A stretch of 64,000 nt of DNA, taken from contig JAPFBL010000321.1 of assembly GCA_026182355.1 (NCBI GenBank), positions 215,001-279,000 of the forward strand. Direction: 5' to 3'. Both the position numbers and the translations under genes were made by a program. This stretch comes from Hermatobates lingyangjiaoensis (Eukaryota > Arthropoda > Insecta > Hemiptera > Hermatobatidae). Shown piece after piece: positions 12,318 through 24,704 of the stretch (position 1 is the first letter of the stretch; each line of letters opens with the position of its first letter). The notes beneath the pieces were generated by a model, which was given only the letters and a program-made list of their open reading frames with translations, did no database searches and was not told the origin of the DNA.

Positions 12318-12409
12318 ATATTAATCCAATATATATTGTTTTAATTGTGGTTATTTAATCTATATTTTATATCAAGAGTTATTGCTGATAATTAATTTTT
12401 GTATTTAAA

Positions 12410-12600
12410 ATATATATATATACTTTTTCGTTGGAAATATGATCCGAACAGACAAATATAGTTCAATGCAGAAAAAGAAACATAGAGAAATTAAAAGCAC
12501 ACACTTACAGTCTCTAATTTTTGGATTGAACCGTCTTCAGGAGAGATAAGAAAGGGAAACCCAGCGCACTGGTCCAGAGACGGTTGGAGACACCAGTCAC
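12410..12600 (-). repeat. F4 repeat
   Basis: Reverse complement of 26200-26355. Shares the GAAGACGGTTCAA block and the segment around GTCTCTAATT; TA run at one end. Confidence 0.65.
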
Positions 12601-12763
12601 TGAACCAATGAAAAAAAATATTTTCTGCCAAATCAAGTGTCTTGATTCAGTAGCTGATAAGGCCAGGATTAGGAATCAGTAGAGGTAAGTCTCCAGTTTT
12701 TTTATTGATAGCAACAAAATTAATATTTTGCAGCACGATATCGTTCACAAAGATGATGAACTA

Positions 12764-13650
12764 TTTTTTTTTCTTTAAACCAATCCCTTAGCGGGTGATA
12801 ACATCAGCTGTTTACCGGCTTTTTGTTTGATGGATAATTCTACAGATTCAAGTAGGGCTCATAAATATACTACTATTTTATTTATTTATTTTATTTTTTT
12901 TATTTTATTTATAGTATTATATACTATTTCGAGTAGGGCTCATTAACTAGTAGCTGGCATCGTACAGGCTTGGGACTGACGGCTTAATGTAAGTTGTGCT
13001 CGTTCTATATGTTTATTTAAATGTCCTGTGTCCTTTAGTTTAAGCAACCGATAAGGGAATATCGAGTACCTTGTCGGACTTTATATTAGTTTTTAGTCTT
13101 TTAGTATTGAGTGTTTCTTAGTTACAAGTTAGTTTAGTTTCCACCTCAAGAGAATGTTTTAGTACCTTGAGGCGTAGTGATAAGTTGAGTTAGTCTTGAT
13201 TGTGTATTTATATGTCTTCGTTATATGTGTTCTTTAGTTAAAGTGCAACCGATAAGGGAATTTTGAGTACCTTATCGGTAGCATCTCCGCACGTTACCTG
13301 GGCTTTAGCTTGTCTATTACTCGTGGCCTAGGTACCGTTTTGTGGAGTATTGTCAGAATTTGTGCTTAGAATTGCATTGACTGAACTCGCGAGGTCCACA
13401 TCGAGCACCTCCATGGTTGCAATTGAGGTGGCAAAAGGGCAACTTGTCAACAAGGCGGCCTGGCTTGACTAAGAGATTATGGCACAAAAATGCCGAGGAA
13501 CGCGAAGATCAAAACAGGCTTAACGTCTTCTCCGAGGGACGGCGTACCCAGATCCATCTCCCGCGTGAATAAATCAAGGTCCAGGTGGGCATCGAATACC
13601 GGACTACAAGCCCAGAGACGAGTACATTAACCACTGAGCTAACCTGGCCC
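12764..13650 (-). repeat. SINE-A split by a 526-bp insertion
   Basis: Body part 12764-12990 and tRNA head part 13517-13650 together form one SINE-A. The break carries a 10-bp target duplication GGCTTAATGT (12981-12990) / GGCTTAACGT (13517-13526). The inserted 12991-13516 is less A+T rich and holds two copies of CCGATAAGGGAAT..GAGTACC (near 13046 and 13247). It has no coding capacity and no A tail; its class is not recognised. Confidence 0.75.
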
Positions 13651-15030
13651 TCTCATAATGACCTATACAGGATATCTTCCAGTTATTACTAATTAAGACC
13701 CTCTTCTTTCTGCAATTCAGATTATTTTTGGTTCAGTAAGAAAATACGAAGTTAAGGGTACTCAGTAGAGGATAGCAAACAATGATATAATTATAGGTTT
13801 GGCGGTGCAGTACCGGTAGAAGATACAACGACTGTTTCGCTAATCCTTCTTAAAAGAGATTCATTGCTTTTAATTACGTGGGAGGCAGTCGCCGACTCGG
13901 TGGTTAGATGTGCCCAGTGAGCGCATATCCCGCTTCGGGTAATACATTTCTCAAAGTAGGCAACAGTAGTGGTGCTTTTTTCTTTCCTTATTGTCGAATT
14001 TATTCATAAGAAATGTATATCCATTTTAAAGAAAAAACAATCACATTTTCTAAAAAAATTGTATTAATGTTAGGAAAAGTATTAAGTCTCTACACAAAAA
14101 AGTTTATTACAAGAAACTAAACAACGCGTTTCGAACACTTGATGTTCTTCTTCAGGTTAAAGAATCAAAAGTCCATCTTCGACAAAAGACAATAGACAAA
14201 AATAGTCTTTTTTTGTTTAAAGGTTACAAAATTACAACAAAGGTTGTAATTGTAACCTTTGTTACAATTACATATATGGGGTACTGGAATTAGAACTGGA
14301 ATATGGGAACTTTTACATCTACATGTAAATGATGTAGATTTTACATGTAATATGTTGTTCATGTTGTTCATGTGGAAATATTGAAAGTGATTTATAGTGA
14401 ATAGTTTTAATAAGTGTTCCTTTCTGTTTTCGAATATATACATAATTAAAAAATTTATATTGACGGTACAAATGACGTAAGTATTTTTTTTCGTTAAATA
14501 CAAAGAACCATGATCTTTCTACAATCAATGTTATGCACCACAGGTCCTATGAAGTTGAAATTGGAAGAGACAAACGTTAAAACGTTAAAGAGTAAACTGT
14601 GGCTGATGTTTACAAAACTTTTAAAGTTCAAATTTTGGAAAACAAATCACTCTGAAGTGTAAAATGAGACAAAGAATTGTTCATTTAGAACGCTTGTTCC
14701 TCTTCATCTTCTTCTGATGACGATGTATGATTCAAAACATCAAATAATAGTAAATTATTTTAGTTTATTGTTTGTTTTTTGAATTTTAACTCAAATACAA
14801 TGTAGCTTTACTGGTTAAGATATATATTAAAGGTTTTAATAACTTATTTTTTCTTTTAATGAACAGTTTGTTATAATTTTTTTTGCATACTACTGAAGCA
14901 TAAGACCATAATTATAATGAAGTCTTCTTCATTTCAAGATATTCAAATTATCGACTGTCTTTAGCTCTAACTTTAAGAAAATGAAATACATGCATATTGT
15001 TACTGCCACAGAATTTAGTATGATTTACAT
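13651..15030. other. No gene; R2 fragment at 14090-14160
   Basis: Contains a minus-sense R2 core (CGCGTTTCGAACAC, near 14125). A short moderately GC-rich block at 13880-13960 is unassigned. Open frames around 14165-14528 are AT-rich and not gene-like. Confidence 0.5.
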
Positions 15031-15032
15031 TA

Positions 15033-15578
15033 GAAATAGGTAAAACCGTTATACCTCGTAAAATGATCATGGAGTCGTTGGAGCGCTTTCGGACATTGTC
15101 CACCTTCAATCGCAACTAACCTAAGGAGCTGTTTTCATGGGGTTTAAATATCCTATCCACTGCTATCTAGATATTGTTATTTAATATTATTGCGTTATTT
15201 TTGACTTTAGTTTATATTATCTAGTCTGATTCTTTTATATTTATTTATTTTTATTTTTATTAATCGTTTACATAGAATATCGGTTTGGTAGAATATTTGT
15301 TTTGTTTATAACCCGTATTTTCATGTTTATAAATTTCAAGTTGTTCAGTTATATTGAGTTTCTGTTCTTTCTGTACCGTCTTACAATAAGTCCATTGAGT
15401 TTTCTAAGCTGTCCAGATTCATGCCTGCTTTCAGTTAGGTGATTTGCATGAAAATACGTGAAAACTAACCCCATGAAAACATCTCCTTAGGTTAGTTGTG
15501 ATTGAAGATGGACTACGTCTGAAAGCGCTCCAACGACTCCAAGAACATCGTACGAGGTATGACGGTATTTCCTACTTC
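15033..15578. repeat. Inverted repeat, arms about 117 bp, spacer about 310 bp
   Basis: Arms 15033-15151 and 15462-15578 share GTCGTTGGAGCGCTTTC and AACTAACCTAAGGAG in opposite orientation. The spacer is AT-rich and unassigned. Confidence 0.8.
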
Positions 15579-15579
15579 T

Positions 15580-16127
15580 AATATAAATCTAAAAAAAAAA
15601 ATGCTTTTCATTTGAAAGTTAAACTAACAATTTTGTAAATTTTTTTAACAAGAATTAGTTGAGTTAAAAAAAAAGAATTGTGATGAAAATCTAATTTGTG
15701 AATATTTATAATCATGGGTTTACATGTACTATTTTAAAAAGTTGATGTTTATCTCTCAGAAATGAGCTGTGGCAAAGTTGCTAGAAAAGAGTTTAAGCCT
15801 CTACTTGATTACTTGATTTAAGTCAAAGTGACGTTTGACTAGACGACGTCAGTCGCCTAAGTCCGCCACTGACTCAGGTCTCCTCCAGGCAGCGCCCTTT
15901 GTTAGTTCATCATTAGAAATATGACCCTGAGTCAGCAAAGATTTATACATTGGTATTAACTTTTCAAACTGGGTCAAGTCATTTCTACGATGCAGTCACA
16001 GGGTTATATAAATTAAACTTCATGTACCTGCTTAGACCGTCAATCGTCGACAGGTAGCTTCTCCCATTGACTCAATTACCTGTATTCAATCATTTCCTTT
16101 AATGTATGCAGCACTTTTTTTACTTCA

Positions 16128-16130
<3 letters not shown>
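15580..16130. other. No gene seen
   Basis: Unassigned. 15830-15960 is less A+T rich but has no sustained reading frame. Confidence 0.4.
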
Positions 16131-16159
<29 letters not shown>

Positions 16160-16428
16160 ACAACATTTCACATAAACACATAAAATAACAAAACCACAAT
16201 ATCAAATGGGGTGGGGGGGAAGACCAAGATCTTTCAACCACAACAAACGGTCTTCGTCAGAGTCAAAAACCCAACTAAACACTAGATGCAGAAAACATGT
16301 TTAGTTGGGTTTTTGACTCTGACGAAGACCGCTTGTTACGGTTGAAAGATCTTAGTCTTGTTTTCCTATTTTCTTATTGTGGTTTGATCATTGATTGTTA
16401 TTTCACGTGTTTATGTGAAATCTTTTTA
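16160..16428. repeat. R1 palindromic element
   Basis: Minus-sense arm 16160-16280, spacer from CTAGATGCAGAAAACATG, plus-sense arm 16300-16428. (TA)n on both sides. The left arm is more diverged than the right. Confidence 0.85.
16315..16357 (+). ncRNA. Hammerhead-like motif in R1
   Basis: GACT - CTGACGA - hairpin with CCG/CGG - GAAA - G AT C - TT - AGTC. All core positions fit a hammerhead with a two-base-pair stem III; stem I is four pairs in this window's copy. Prediction by eye only. Confidence 0.4.
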
Positions 16429-16439
16429 TATATACATAT

Positions 16440-16940
16440 ATAATATAAACTCAATAAATTGTTCTTGACATCTTCTTTTCTATTGTATGTTTTGTTATTG
16501 AGGGCTAGGTCATAAACCAACCTTACTTTATAATGCAGCCTTCATATGTTCACCCTCCTTGTTTGTTAAAATGATAGATGACTACAACAAAGTACTGTTT
16601 TTCGTACCTATAACCAATTAATTCTCATGTAACTTAAATAACCATTAGCACACTTTCCGACGTAAAACTAATTTCCTTTTGTTTGATACTTTGAAATAGA
16701 TGTGTACTTAACAACTCTGATTGTAAAATAACTTTTTGTATGTATCTGTTGGTCTCAATAAATTGTGTTAGTTCTCTATGTGAGTTGTAGATTGTTTTGG
16801 CAAATATATTATAGTTCTTACTCTAATTTTAGCCCTGAAGATGATGTACAAATACATTGAAACGTTGGCCTAGGAAGGAGTTTATTTTCTTTTATATGAC
16901 CTAACCCTCAATAACAAAACATACAATACATATATAATAT
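16440..16940. repeat. Palindromic element with CCTGAAGATG..GAAACG core
   Basis: Outer arms around 16480-16520 and 16890-16935 are inverted copies (share TTGTTATTGAGGG and its complement). Core near 16834-16866: CTGAAGAT, a GATGT..ACATT hairpin, then GAAACGTTGGC. Confidence 0.6.
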
Positions 16941-17039
16941 ATATACCTTTAAACAAATTTCAAATTCAATAATGTGATAGCATTTTCTTTACAGGATGAT
17001 AATCATGTGATACGAATGGAATTGTAGGATTATGAAAAA

Positions 17040-20000
17040 CCTGCCGTGAAGTAGAATATGAAGAAGACTCATGCGTTGAATGCCATGAAGTAACATATGA
17101 AGAAGACTCATGCGTTGAATACTATGAGGTAACATATGAAGAAGACTCATGCGTTGAATACCATGAAGTAACATATGAAGAAGACTCATGCGTTGAATTC
17201 CGTGAAGTAAAATATGAAGAAGAGTCATGCTTGAAGTAGAATATGAAGAAGACTCATGCGTTGAATACCATGAGGTAACATATGAAGAAGACTCATGCGT
17301 TGAATACCATGAGGTAACATATGAAGAAGATTTTTGATTTGAATGCTATGAAGTAGAATATGAAGAAGAGTCGTGAGTTGAACGCCTTGAAGTAGAATAT
17401 GAAGAAGAGTCGTGATTTGAACGCCTTGAAGTAGAATATGAAGAAGAGTCGTGATTTGAACACCTTGGAGTAGAATATGAAGAAGAGTCGTGATTTGAAC
17501 ACCTTGAAGTAGAATATGAAGAAGAGTCGTGATTTGAACGCCTTGAAGTAGAATATGAAGAAGAGTCGTGATTTGAACGCCTTGAAGTAGAATATGAAGA
17601 AGAGTCGTGATTTGAACGCCTTGAAGTAGAATATGAAGAAGAGTCGTGATTTGAACACCTTGGAGTAGAATATGAAGAAGAGTCGTGATTTGAACACCTT
17701 GGAGTAGAATATGAAGAAGAGTCGTGATTTGAACACCTTGAAGTAGAATATGAAGAAGAGTCGTGATTTGAACGCCTTGAAGTAGAATATGAAGAAGAGT
17801 CGTGGTTTGAACGCCTTGAAGTAGAATATGAAGAAGAGTCGTGATTTGAACGCCTTGAAGTAGAATATGAAGAAGAGTCGTGATTTGAACACCTTGGAGT
17901 AGAATATGAAGAAGAGTCTTGATTTGAACACCTTGAAGTAGAATATGAAGAAGAGTCGTGATTTGAACGCCTTGAAGTAGAATATGAAGAAGAGTCGTGG
18001 TTTGAACGCCTTGAAGTAGAATATGAAGAAGAGTCGTGATTTGAACACCTTGGAGTAGAATATGAAGAAGAGTCGTGATTTGAACACCTTGGAGTAGAAT
18101 ATGAAGAAGAGTCGTGATTTGAACACCTTGAAGTAGAATATGAAGAAGAGTCGTGATTTGAACGCCTTGAAGTAGAATATGAAGAAGAGTCGTGGTTTGA
18201 ACGCCTTGAAGTAGAATATGAAGAAGAGTCGTGGTTTGAACGCCTTGAAGTAGAATATGAAGAAGAGTCGTGATTTGAACGCCTTGGAGTAGAATATGAA
18301 GAAGAGTCGTGATTTGAACACCTTGAAGTAGAATATGAAGAAGAGTCGTGATTTGAACGCCTTGGAGTAGAATATGAAGAAGAGTCGTGATTTGAACGCC
18401 TTGAAGTAGAATATGAAGAAGAGTCGTGATTTGAACACCTTGGAGTAGAATATGAAGAAGAGTCGTGATTTGAACACCTTGGAGTAGAATATGAAGAAGA
18501 GTCGTGATTTGAACACCTTGGAGTAGAATATGAAGAAGAGTCGTGATTTGAACACCTTGAAGTAGAATATGAAGAAGAGTCGTGATTTGAACCCTTGAAG
18601 TAGAATATGAAGAAGAGTCGTGGTTTGAACGCCTTGAAGTAGAATATGAAGAAGAGTCGTGATTTGAACGCCTTGAAGTAGAATATGAAGAAGATGTCGT
18701 GATTTGAACACCTTGAAGTAGAATATGAAGAAGAGTCGTGATTTGAACCCTTGAGTAGAATATGAAGAAGAGTCGTGATTTGAACCCTTGAAGTAGAATA
18801 TGAAGAAGAGTCGTGTTTGAACCCTTGAGTAGAATATGAAGAAGAGTCGTGATTTGAACCCTTGGAGTAGAATATGAAGAAGAGTCGTGATTTGAACCCT
18901 TGAAGTAGAATATGAAGAAGAGTCGTGATTTGAACGCCTTGGAGTAGAATATGAAGAAGAGTCGTGATTTGAACACCTTGAAGTAGAATATGAAGAAGAG
19001 TCGTGATTTGAACACCTTGAGTAGAATATGAAGAAGAGTCGTGATTTGAACACCTTGGAGTAGAATATGAAGAAGAGTCGTGATTTGAACCCTTGAAGTA
19101 GAATATGAAGAAGAGTCGTGATTTGAACGCCTTGAAGTAGAATATGAAGAAGAGTCGTGATTTGAACGCCTTGAAGTAGAATATGAAGAAGAGTCGTGAT
19201 TTGAACGCCTTGGAGTAGAATATGAAGAAGAGTCGTGATTTGAACGCCTTGAAGTAGAATATGAAGAAGAGTCGTGATTTGAACGCCTTGAAGTAGAATA
19301 TGAAGAAGAGTCGTGAGTTGAACGCCTTGAAGTAGAATATGAAGAAGAGTCGTGATTTGAACACCTTGAAGTAGAATATGAAGAAGAGTCGTGATTTGAA
19401 CACCTTGGAGTAGAATATGAAGAAGAGTCGTGATTTGAACACCTTGAAGTAGAATATGAAGAAGAGTCGTGATTTGAACGCCTTGAAGTAGAATATGAAG
19501 AAGAGTCGTGATTTGAACGCCTTGAAGTAGAATATGAAGAAGAGTCGTGATTTGAACGCCTTGAAGTAGAATATGAAGAAGAGTCGTGATTTGAACACCT
19601 TGGAGTAGAATATGAAGAAGAGTCGTGATTTGAACACCTTGAAGTAGAATATGAAGAAGAGTCGTGATTTGAACGCCTTGAAGTAGAATATGAAGAAGAG
19701 TCGTGATTTGAACGCCTTGAAGTAGAATATGAAGAAGAGTCGTGATTTGAACACCTTGGAGTAGAATATGAAGAAGAGTCGTGATTTGAACACCTTGGAG
19801 TAGAATATGAAGAAGAGTCGTGATTTGAACACCTTGAAGTAGAATATGAAGAAGAGTCGTGATTTGAACACCTTGAAGTAGAATATGAAGAAGAGTCGTG
19901 ATTTGAACGCCTTGGAGTAGAATATGAAGAAGAGTCGTGATTTGAACACCTTGAAGTAGAATATGAAGAAGAGTCGTGATTTGAACGCCTTGGAGTAGAA

Positions 20001-20500
20001 TATGAAGAAGAGTCGTGATTTGAACACCTTGAAGTAGAATATGAAGAAGAGTCGTGATTTGAACAGCCTTGAAGTAGAATCACGTGAAGAAGAGTCGTGG
20101 ATTTGAACGTTCCTTGATTAGTTACGAATCATGAAGAAGAGTCGTGATTTGAACGCCTTGAAGTAGAATATGAAGAAGAGTCGTGATTTGAACGCCTTGG
20201 AGTAGAATATGAAGAAGAGTCGTGATTTGAACACCTTGGAGTAGAATATGAAGAAGAGTCGTGATTTGAACGCCTTGAAGTAGAATATGAAGAAGAGTCG
20301 TGGTTTGAACGCCTTGAAGTAGAATATGAAGAAGAGTCGTGATTTGAACACCTTGGAGTAGAATATGAAGAAGAGTCGTGATTTGAACGCCTTGGAGTAG
20401 AATATGAAGAAGAGTCGTGATTTGAACGCCTTGGAGTAGAATATGAAGAAGAGTCGTGATTTGAACACCTTGAAGTAGAATATGAAGAAGAGTCGTTTGT
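17040..20500. repeat. 39-bp minisatellite, about 80 copies plus about 7 divergent edge copies
   Basis: Unit on the plus strand: GAAGTAGAATATGAAGAAGA plus GTCGTGATTTGAACGCCTT. Three positions vary between copies (GTGA/GTGG, GCC/ACC, TGAAG/TGGAG). A divergent version (ACTCATGCGTTGAATACCAT) fills 17050-17340. Copies of 37-38 bp cluster at 18590-19090, and the array is disturbed at 20060-20130. Because 39 is a multiple of three and the minus strand of the unit has no stop, all three minus frames stay open over 2-3 kb (13-residue repeats SNHDSSSYSTSRR, VQITTLLHILLQG, FKSRLFFIFYFKA). Confidence 0.97.
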
Positions 20501-20625
20501 TGAAAGCCAGCAAAGAAAACGGTCGAAATTCCAGCCGGCTGTTGATAATGCTGGTCGGTGGGATTTTCGTCTGTTTCTCCTGATGGCACTTCTTCAGCTC
20601 TTCTACCAAATTCACCAAATAAGAA
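20500..20625 (-). other. Non-repetitive edge of the minisatellite with open minus-strand frames
   Basis: About 120 bp that are visibly less A+T rich than the surroundings. On the minus strand one frame reads SGETDENPTDQHYQQPAGIS and another VEELKKCHQEKQTKIPPTS before both enter the 39-bp repeat. It could be the start of a repetitive protein or simply unique flank; I do not recognise either peptide. Confidence 0.25.
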
Positions 20626-21500
20626 TCATGATGTGTGATATTTATTTCATGTATAAAATTAAAACCCTCACCACTAAAATATTAATATTTAAACGTATTA
20701 TTTCTCAGATTTTTAGTAAAAATTAATTTTTGTTTTTCACATTCTGTTAAATTTAGGTATTTTGTTTTTTCTGCTCTTTTATATTACTTGTAAAACAACC
20801 ACACTATGATCAAATATATTCCTGATATAACTTCAAAATTCTTTTTTTCTGAATTAATTTATGTTTACCTCATTAAATGAAATTGAATGTCAAATACTGA
20901 ATGTAATAGTAATACAAATAGAGACATTTTTTGAGTTTTATTCTGAGAGCAACACATTTGGAAAAAACCTCTGAAATATTCTATTTGTAGGGTTGTTGTA
21001 AATGGACATCAAACATTATAAATAAATATTTCATTTAGTGTATATTTTTTAATGTACATTTTCTTGTAATGATGTTAAAAGATATGCAACTGTTTGTAAT
21101 TATTAGCAAATACATGAATAAGTGTTAGCATTGCTGTCAAAAGAAGAATTGTGAAGATTTTTTTTACGTTTTAATAAATTTGAGTATATTAAAGAGATTT
21201 TATTCCCTATCTTGGTTAGGTAGGAATAATAATATTAATAATAATAATAATAATAGGAGTTTAATAAAAAACAAATGAATACTGAATAAATAGACCTTGA
21301 TACTACATTAAATTAAATCATTTAAATTAATTTAAATTATAATTAAATTAAATATAACTTAATTTCATACAAAGAATTTCATAGCATTTTAAAGAAAATT
21401 CAAAATTCTTGCCTGGAGAATTAAAATAATAGTGAACATGATGAACCAATTTTAATGTGAAAATAGAAATGAAAAGATGGTTTAAAAATATTCTGCATCT
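20626..21500. other. No gene seen
   Basis: AT-rich, short AAT and TTTAAATTAA runs. Confidence 0.5.
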
Positions 21501-21509
21501 GTATTTCAG

Positions 21510-21597
21510 ATTAAAAGGTGAATTGGACCAGGAAAAGCTGGGCGAGTCCAGCGATGACTGTAAGACCATTCTGCTGTGCGAGGGTCATGAAGCAAAG
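21510..21597 (+). CDS. Candidate orphan exon, unknown gene
   Basis: Polypyrimidine tract and TTTCAG precede it; AAAG|GTGAGG follows. With one leading base it encodes 29 residues beginning LKGELDQEKLGESSDD and ending LCEGHEAK, a charged, protein-like sequence in an AT-rich setting where random frames look quite different. Phase: one base carried in, none carried out. I do not recognise the family, and no partner exon is visible nearby on the plus strand. Confidence 0.35.
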
Positions 21598-21699
21598 GTG
21601 AGGTAGACGGAGTAGGTCATGAACACTGTCCTAAACAGAGGAGTGATTCACCCTGCCAATGTGATCGCCAGACAAGTCAGAATGACTCAGTCTTGCCAA

Positions 21700-22600
21700 C
21701 CCTTGGGGGTGGGGGGGGGGGGGGGTTATTGTGTAAATTTAGATGGACGTCATTCATAAGATACAACATCAATGTTGGTTTATACTAAAATCCAAAACTG
21801 ATTGTTAGGATATTTTATTATTTATAATGATATTAACAGCATCGATGTTACGTCTTATTCAAGGAACAAACAGACGTCATTAATGCTGCTACATTTTATT
21901 GAATATCCAGAACAGCTGCATCATGTTATATCTTAATAAATATTCATATTGACTACAATGATGTTTTAACTTCTAGAACACGCGTACACAACTCACAATC
22001 GTCAGGGAGCCACATTAATTACAGAAAATCAGCCGCTGGCCTCAAAATAAAATTTTAAAAGTAATATATAAAATGTATGCAGGGCAATAACATAAAAAAC
22101 ACCCAGCATTCAATTTAATTTATTATAAAGTCTTTAGCATGTACTCACTTCTTACTATGAGAAATGTTGAATCCCTTTTTTGTCCATAAATTTCTCAAAT
22201 TGTTGAGACATTTGGTAAGTTGATACTTTTAAAATGTCTTCCAAATGTTTGTTAGTCAGAGAAGATGGCTGATTGATTTTATTAAGGTTCATAACGGAAG
22301 TATGTTTTGTATATATAAGTGCTATTAAAAATGTACTTATATATACAATAAATATATATACTTATATAGTTAGAACGATTTTGACTACGAAAAAGCGATA
22401 CTTGGAAGATCTAGAAGAATAATAAAGTAAGTATGCCTCACCTAAGGTAAGCTACGACCAAGCCTGAAGTAATGTGGAAAACAGTTCCAGTAAATGAAGC
22501 CGTAAGATTTCAGTACGATTTTGTAGATTTGAGGACAATTGAATGTAACAACGCAACGTAGAATAAATATATTAACGAGCCTTTCTGTAATGTAAACGGG
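21700..22600. other. Poly-G run and unassigned AT-rich sequence
   Basis: G tract at about 21707-21725. 22310-22370 has TATA-rich palindromic repeats. No gene seen. Confidence 0.5.
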
Positions 22601-22621
22601 TTCTTGTTTAAAATATATTGA

Positions 22622-23286
22622 ACTAACCTAATATTAACCTAACCTATCCTAACTCAACCTAACCTCTCCTAACTCCACCTAATCTAACCTAACTCAACCT
22701 AACTTATCCTAACTCAACCTAACCTAACCTAACTCAACCTAATCTAACCTAACTCAACCTAACCTAACCTAAATTAACCTAACCTATTCTAACTCAACCT
22801 AATCTAACCAAACTCAACCTAACCTATCCTACCTCAACCTAATATATCCCAACTCAACCTAATCTAACCTAACTCAACCTAACCTATCCTAACTCAACCT
22901 AACCTATCCTAACTCAACCTAACCTAACCTAACTCAACCTAATCTAACCTAACTCAACCGAACCTAACCTAAATCAACCTAACCTATTCTAACTCAACCT
23001 AATCTAACCAAACTCAACCTAACCTATCCTACCTCAACCTAATATATCCCAACTCAACCTAATCTAACCTAACTCAACCTAACCTATCCTAACTCAACCT
23101 AACCTATCCTAACTCAACCTAATCTAACCTAACTCAACCTAACCTATCCTAACTCAACCTAACCTAACCTAACAACCTAACCTAACCTAACTCAACCTAA
23201 CCTAACCTAACTCAACCTAACCTATCCTAACTCAACCTAACCTAACCTAACTGAACCTAGCCTATCCTAACTCAACCTAACCTAAC
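22622..23286. repeat. Telomere-like (CCTAA)n-derived array with 20-bp and 200-bp periods
   Basis: Made of CCTAA, CTCAA, CCTAT and related pentamers ordered as a 20-bp unit (CCTAACTCAACCTAACCTAT), about 33 units. A block containing AATCTAACCAAACTCAACCT occurs at 22801 and again exactly 200 bp later at 23001. This is the arthropod telomere motif (TTAGG on the other strand) in degenerate interstitial form. Confidence 0.9.
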
Positions 23287-23675
23287 AAAAGGAATAAATG
23301 TTCCTTTCGAGGAAGTGTAAGGCTGACAAAGAGATGTTTTAAAACGTTTTCCACCGTTCTGTCTTGACGTCAGGAAGCTTTGTACGAACTGCAGTTAATT
23401 TATCAGATGTTGAGTGAAAATAATAAATGAAAAGAAATCATTTAGCTTTGTATCGAAATAAAACATTCTTAGTCGAAGTTCAAGAAAATAGAAATAGAGA
23501 CAACAACAAAAAAGAGGTAAAAGACTAAGAGAGACCGCTGGATTAAAAAAGATGCTATTATTGCACTGTTGAAGTAAAAATAATATAATTCTCAAAACCT
23601 CTTGTGGGCCGTGTGTTGTGCAGGCCTGTTCTAGAATATCTAGATTATCAACACAGACTACATCTTTAACAAGAT

Positions 23676-23885
23676 TTCACATAAACACTTGGAATAACAA
23701 TCAATGATCAAACCACAATACCAAATGGGAAAAAAAGACTAAGATCTTTCAAACACAACAAGCGGTCTTCGTCAAAGTCAAAAACCCCACTAAAGTGAGT
23801 TTTTGACTTTGACGAAGACCGCTTGTTGTGGTTGAAAGAACTTAGTATTTTTTTCCCGTTTCATATTGTTGTTAGCTCATTGACT
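23676..23885. repeat. R1 palindromic element, diverged
   Basis: Arms 23676-23790 and 23796-23885. Both arms carry CTTTGAC / GTCAAAG where most copies have CTCTGAC, and both have CAACAAGC / GCTTGTTG. Confidence 0.85.
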
Positions 23886-23889
23886 ACGT

Positions 23890-24690
23890 CTTATTGAATT
23901 ATAAACTATTTATAAAGGAGCTACATCTTATTTAATATGACAGTAGATTAACGATGCAGTCTATTGTATATTCAGGCTAACAACACTAATGTTAGATGTT
24001 TAATACATTCGAATGGTTCTGTTATTACAAGAGATTATTCAATATTCTAATAAACAATTATAAAGTCATTCCTTATTCCATATTCAAATTAAAAACATTG
24101 TTATTAATTCTTCTTTAATAGTGAGATTAAACCAATTCTTTCTAAAAGAAAAATATTGTTAAATATATGTGTTTGAGAGAAGGAAAATATTCAATTAAAT
24201 GATTTAGGTTTATAACTTTGATTTTAGAGTTCATTAAACATGTATATATTTTTTTGAATAAATCGACAGCAGGTCTTCTCTTAAACAAATGTTGTTGAAT
24301 TTCGCAACAACTTATCTTCTCACAATTTTAACGACTAGAACCAAACATGAATGGATCAGGAACGGAAACTGAAGATGAATGAAGGCGACAGGATGAGTAC
24401 ACACTTAGCGGTGCCACTCACCTCCACCAAAAAGTGAAAAGGGAGGGGGAAGGAAACAACAAATAATAAATGAATGAAAAAATTATTATAAAAAAAATAA
24501 AGAATAAACATTAATTTTGATAAAAAATAATAATAAAAAAGAATAAAAAAAATTATAACTTAAAAATTGATGATAAATTAACCAATTCATCATCAATCAA
24601 ACAAGAAATGAATATCCATGCTAACTTTCATGGTCTCAGTTTTAAAACTTTAATATATATATATATATATACACAATTAAAAGAAACGGT
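23890..24690. other. No gene seen
   Basis: AT-rich with A-rich simple tracts at 24470-24560. Confidence 0.45.
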
Positions 24691-24704
24691 CCAGCGGACT
24701 TTTT

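Noticed and set aside
17225..20083. 950-codon open frame on the minus strand
   Set aside because: It runs through the 39-bp array and switches between repeat frames at the short copies, so the reading frame is not maintained. Kept as a repeat, with the gene possibility noted as a finding.
22622..23286. Chromosome end
   Set aside because: Unique and repeat sequence continues on both sides and the motif is degenerate, so it is interstitial.
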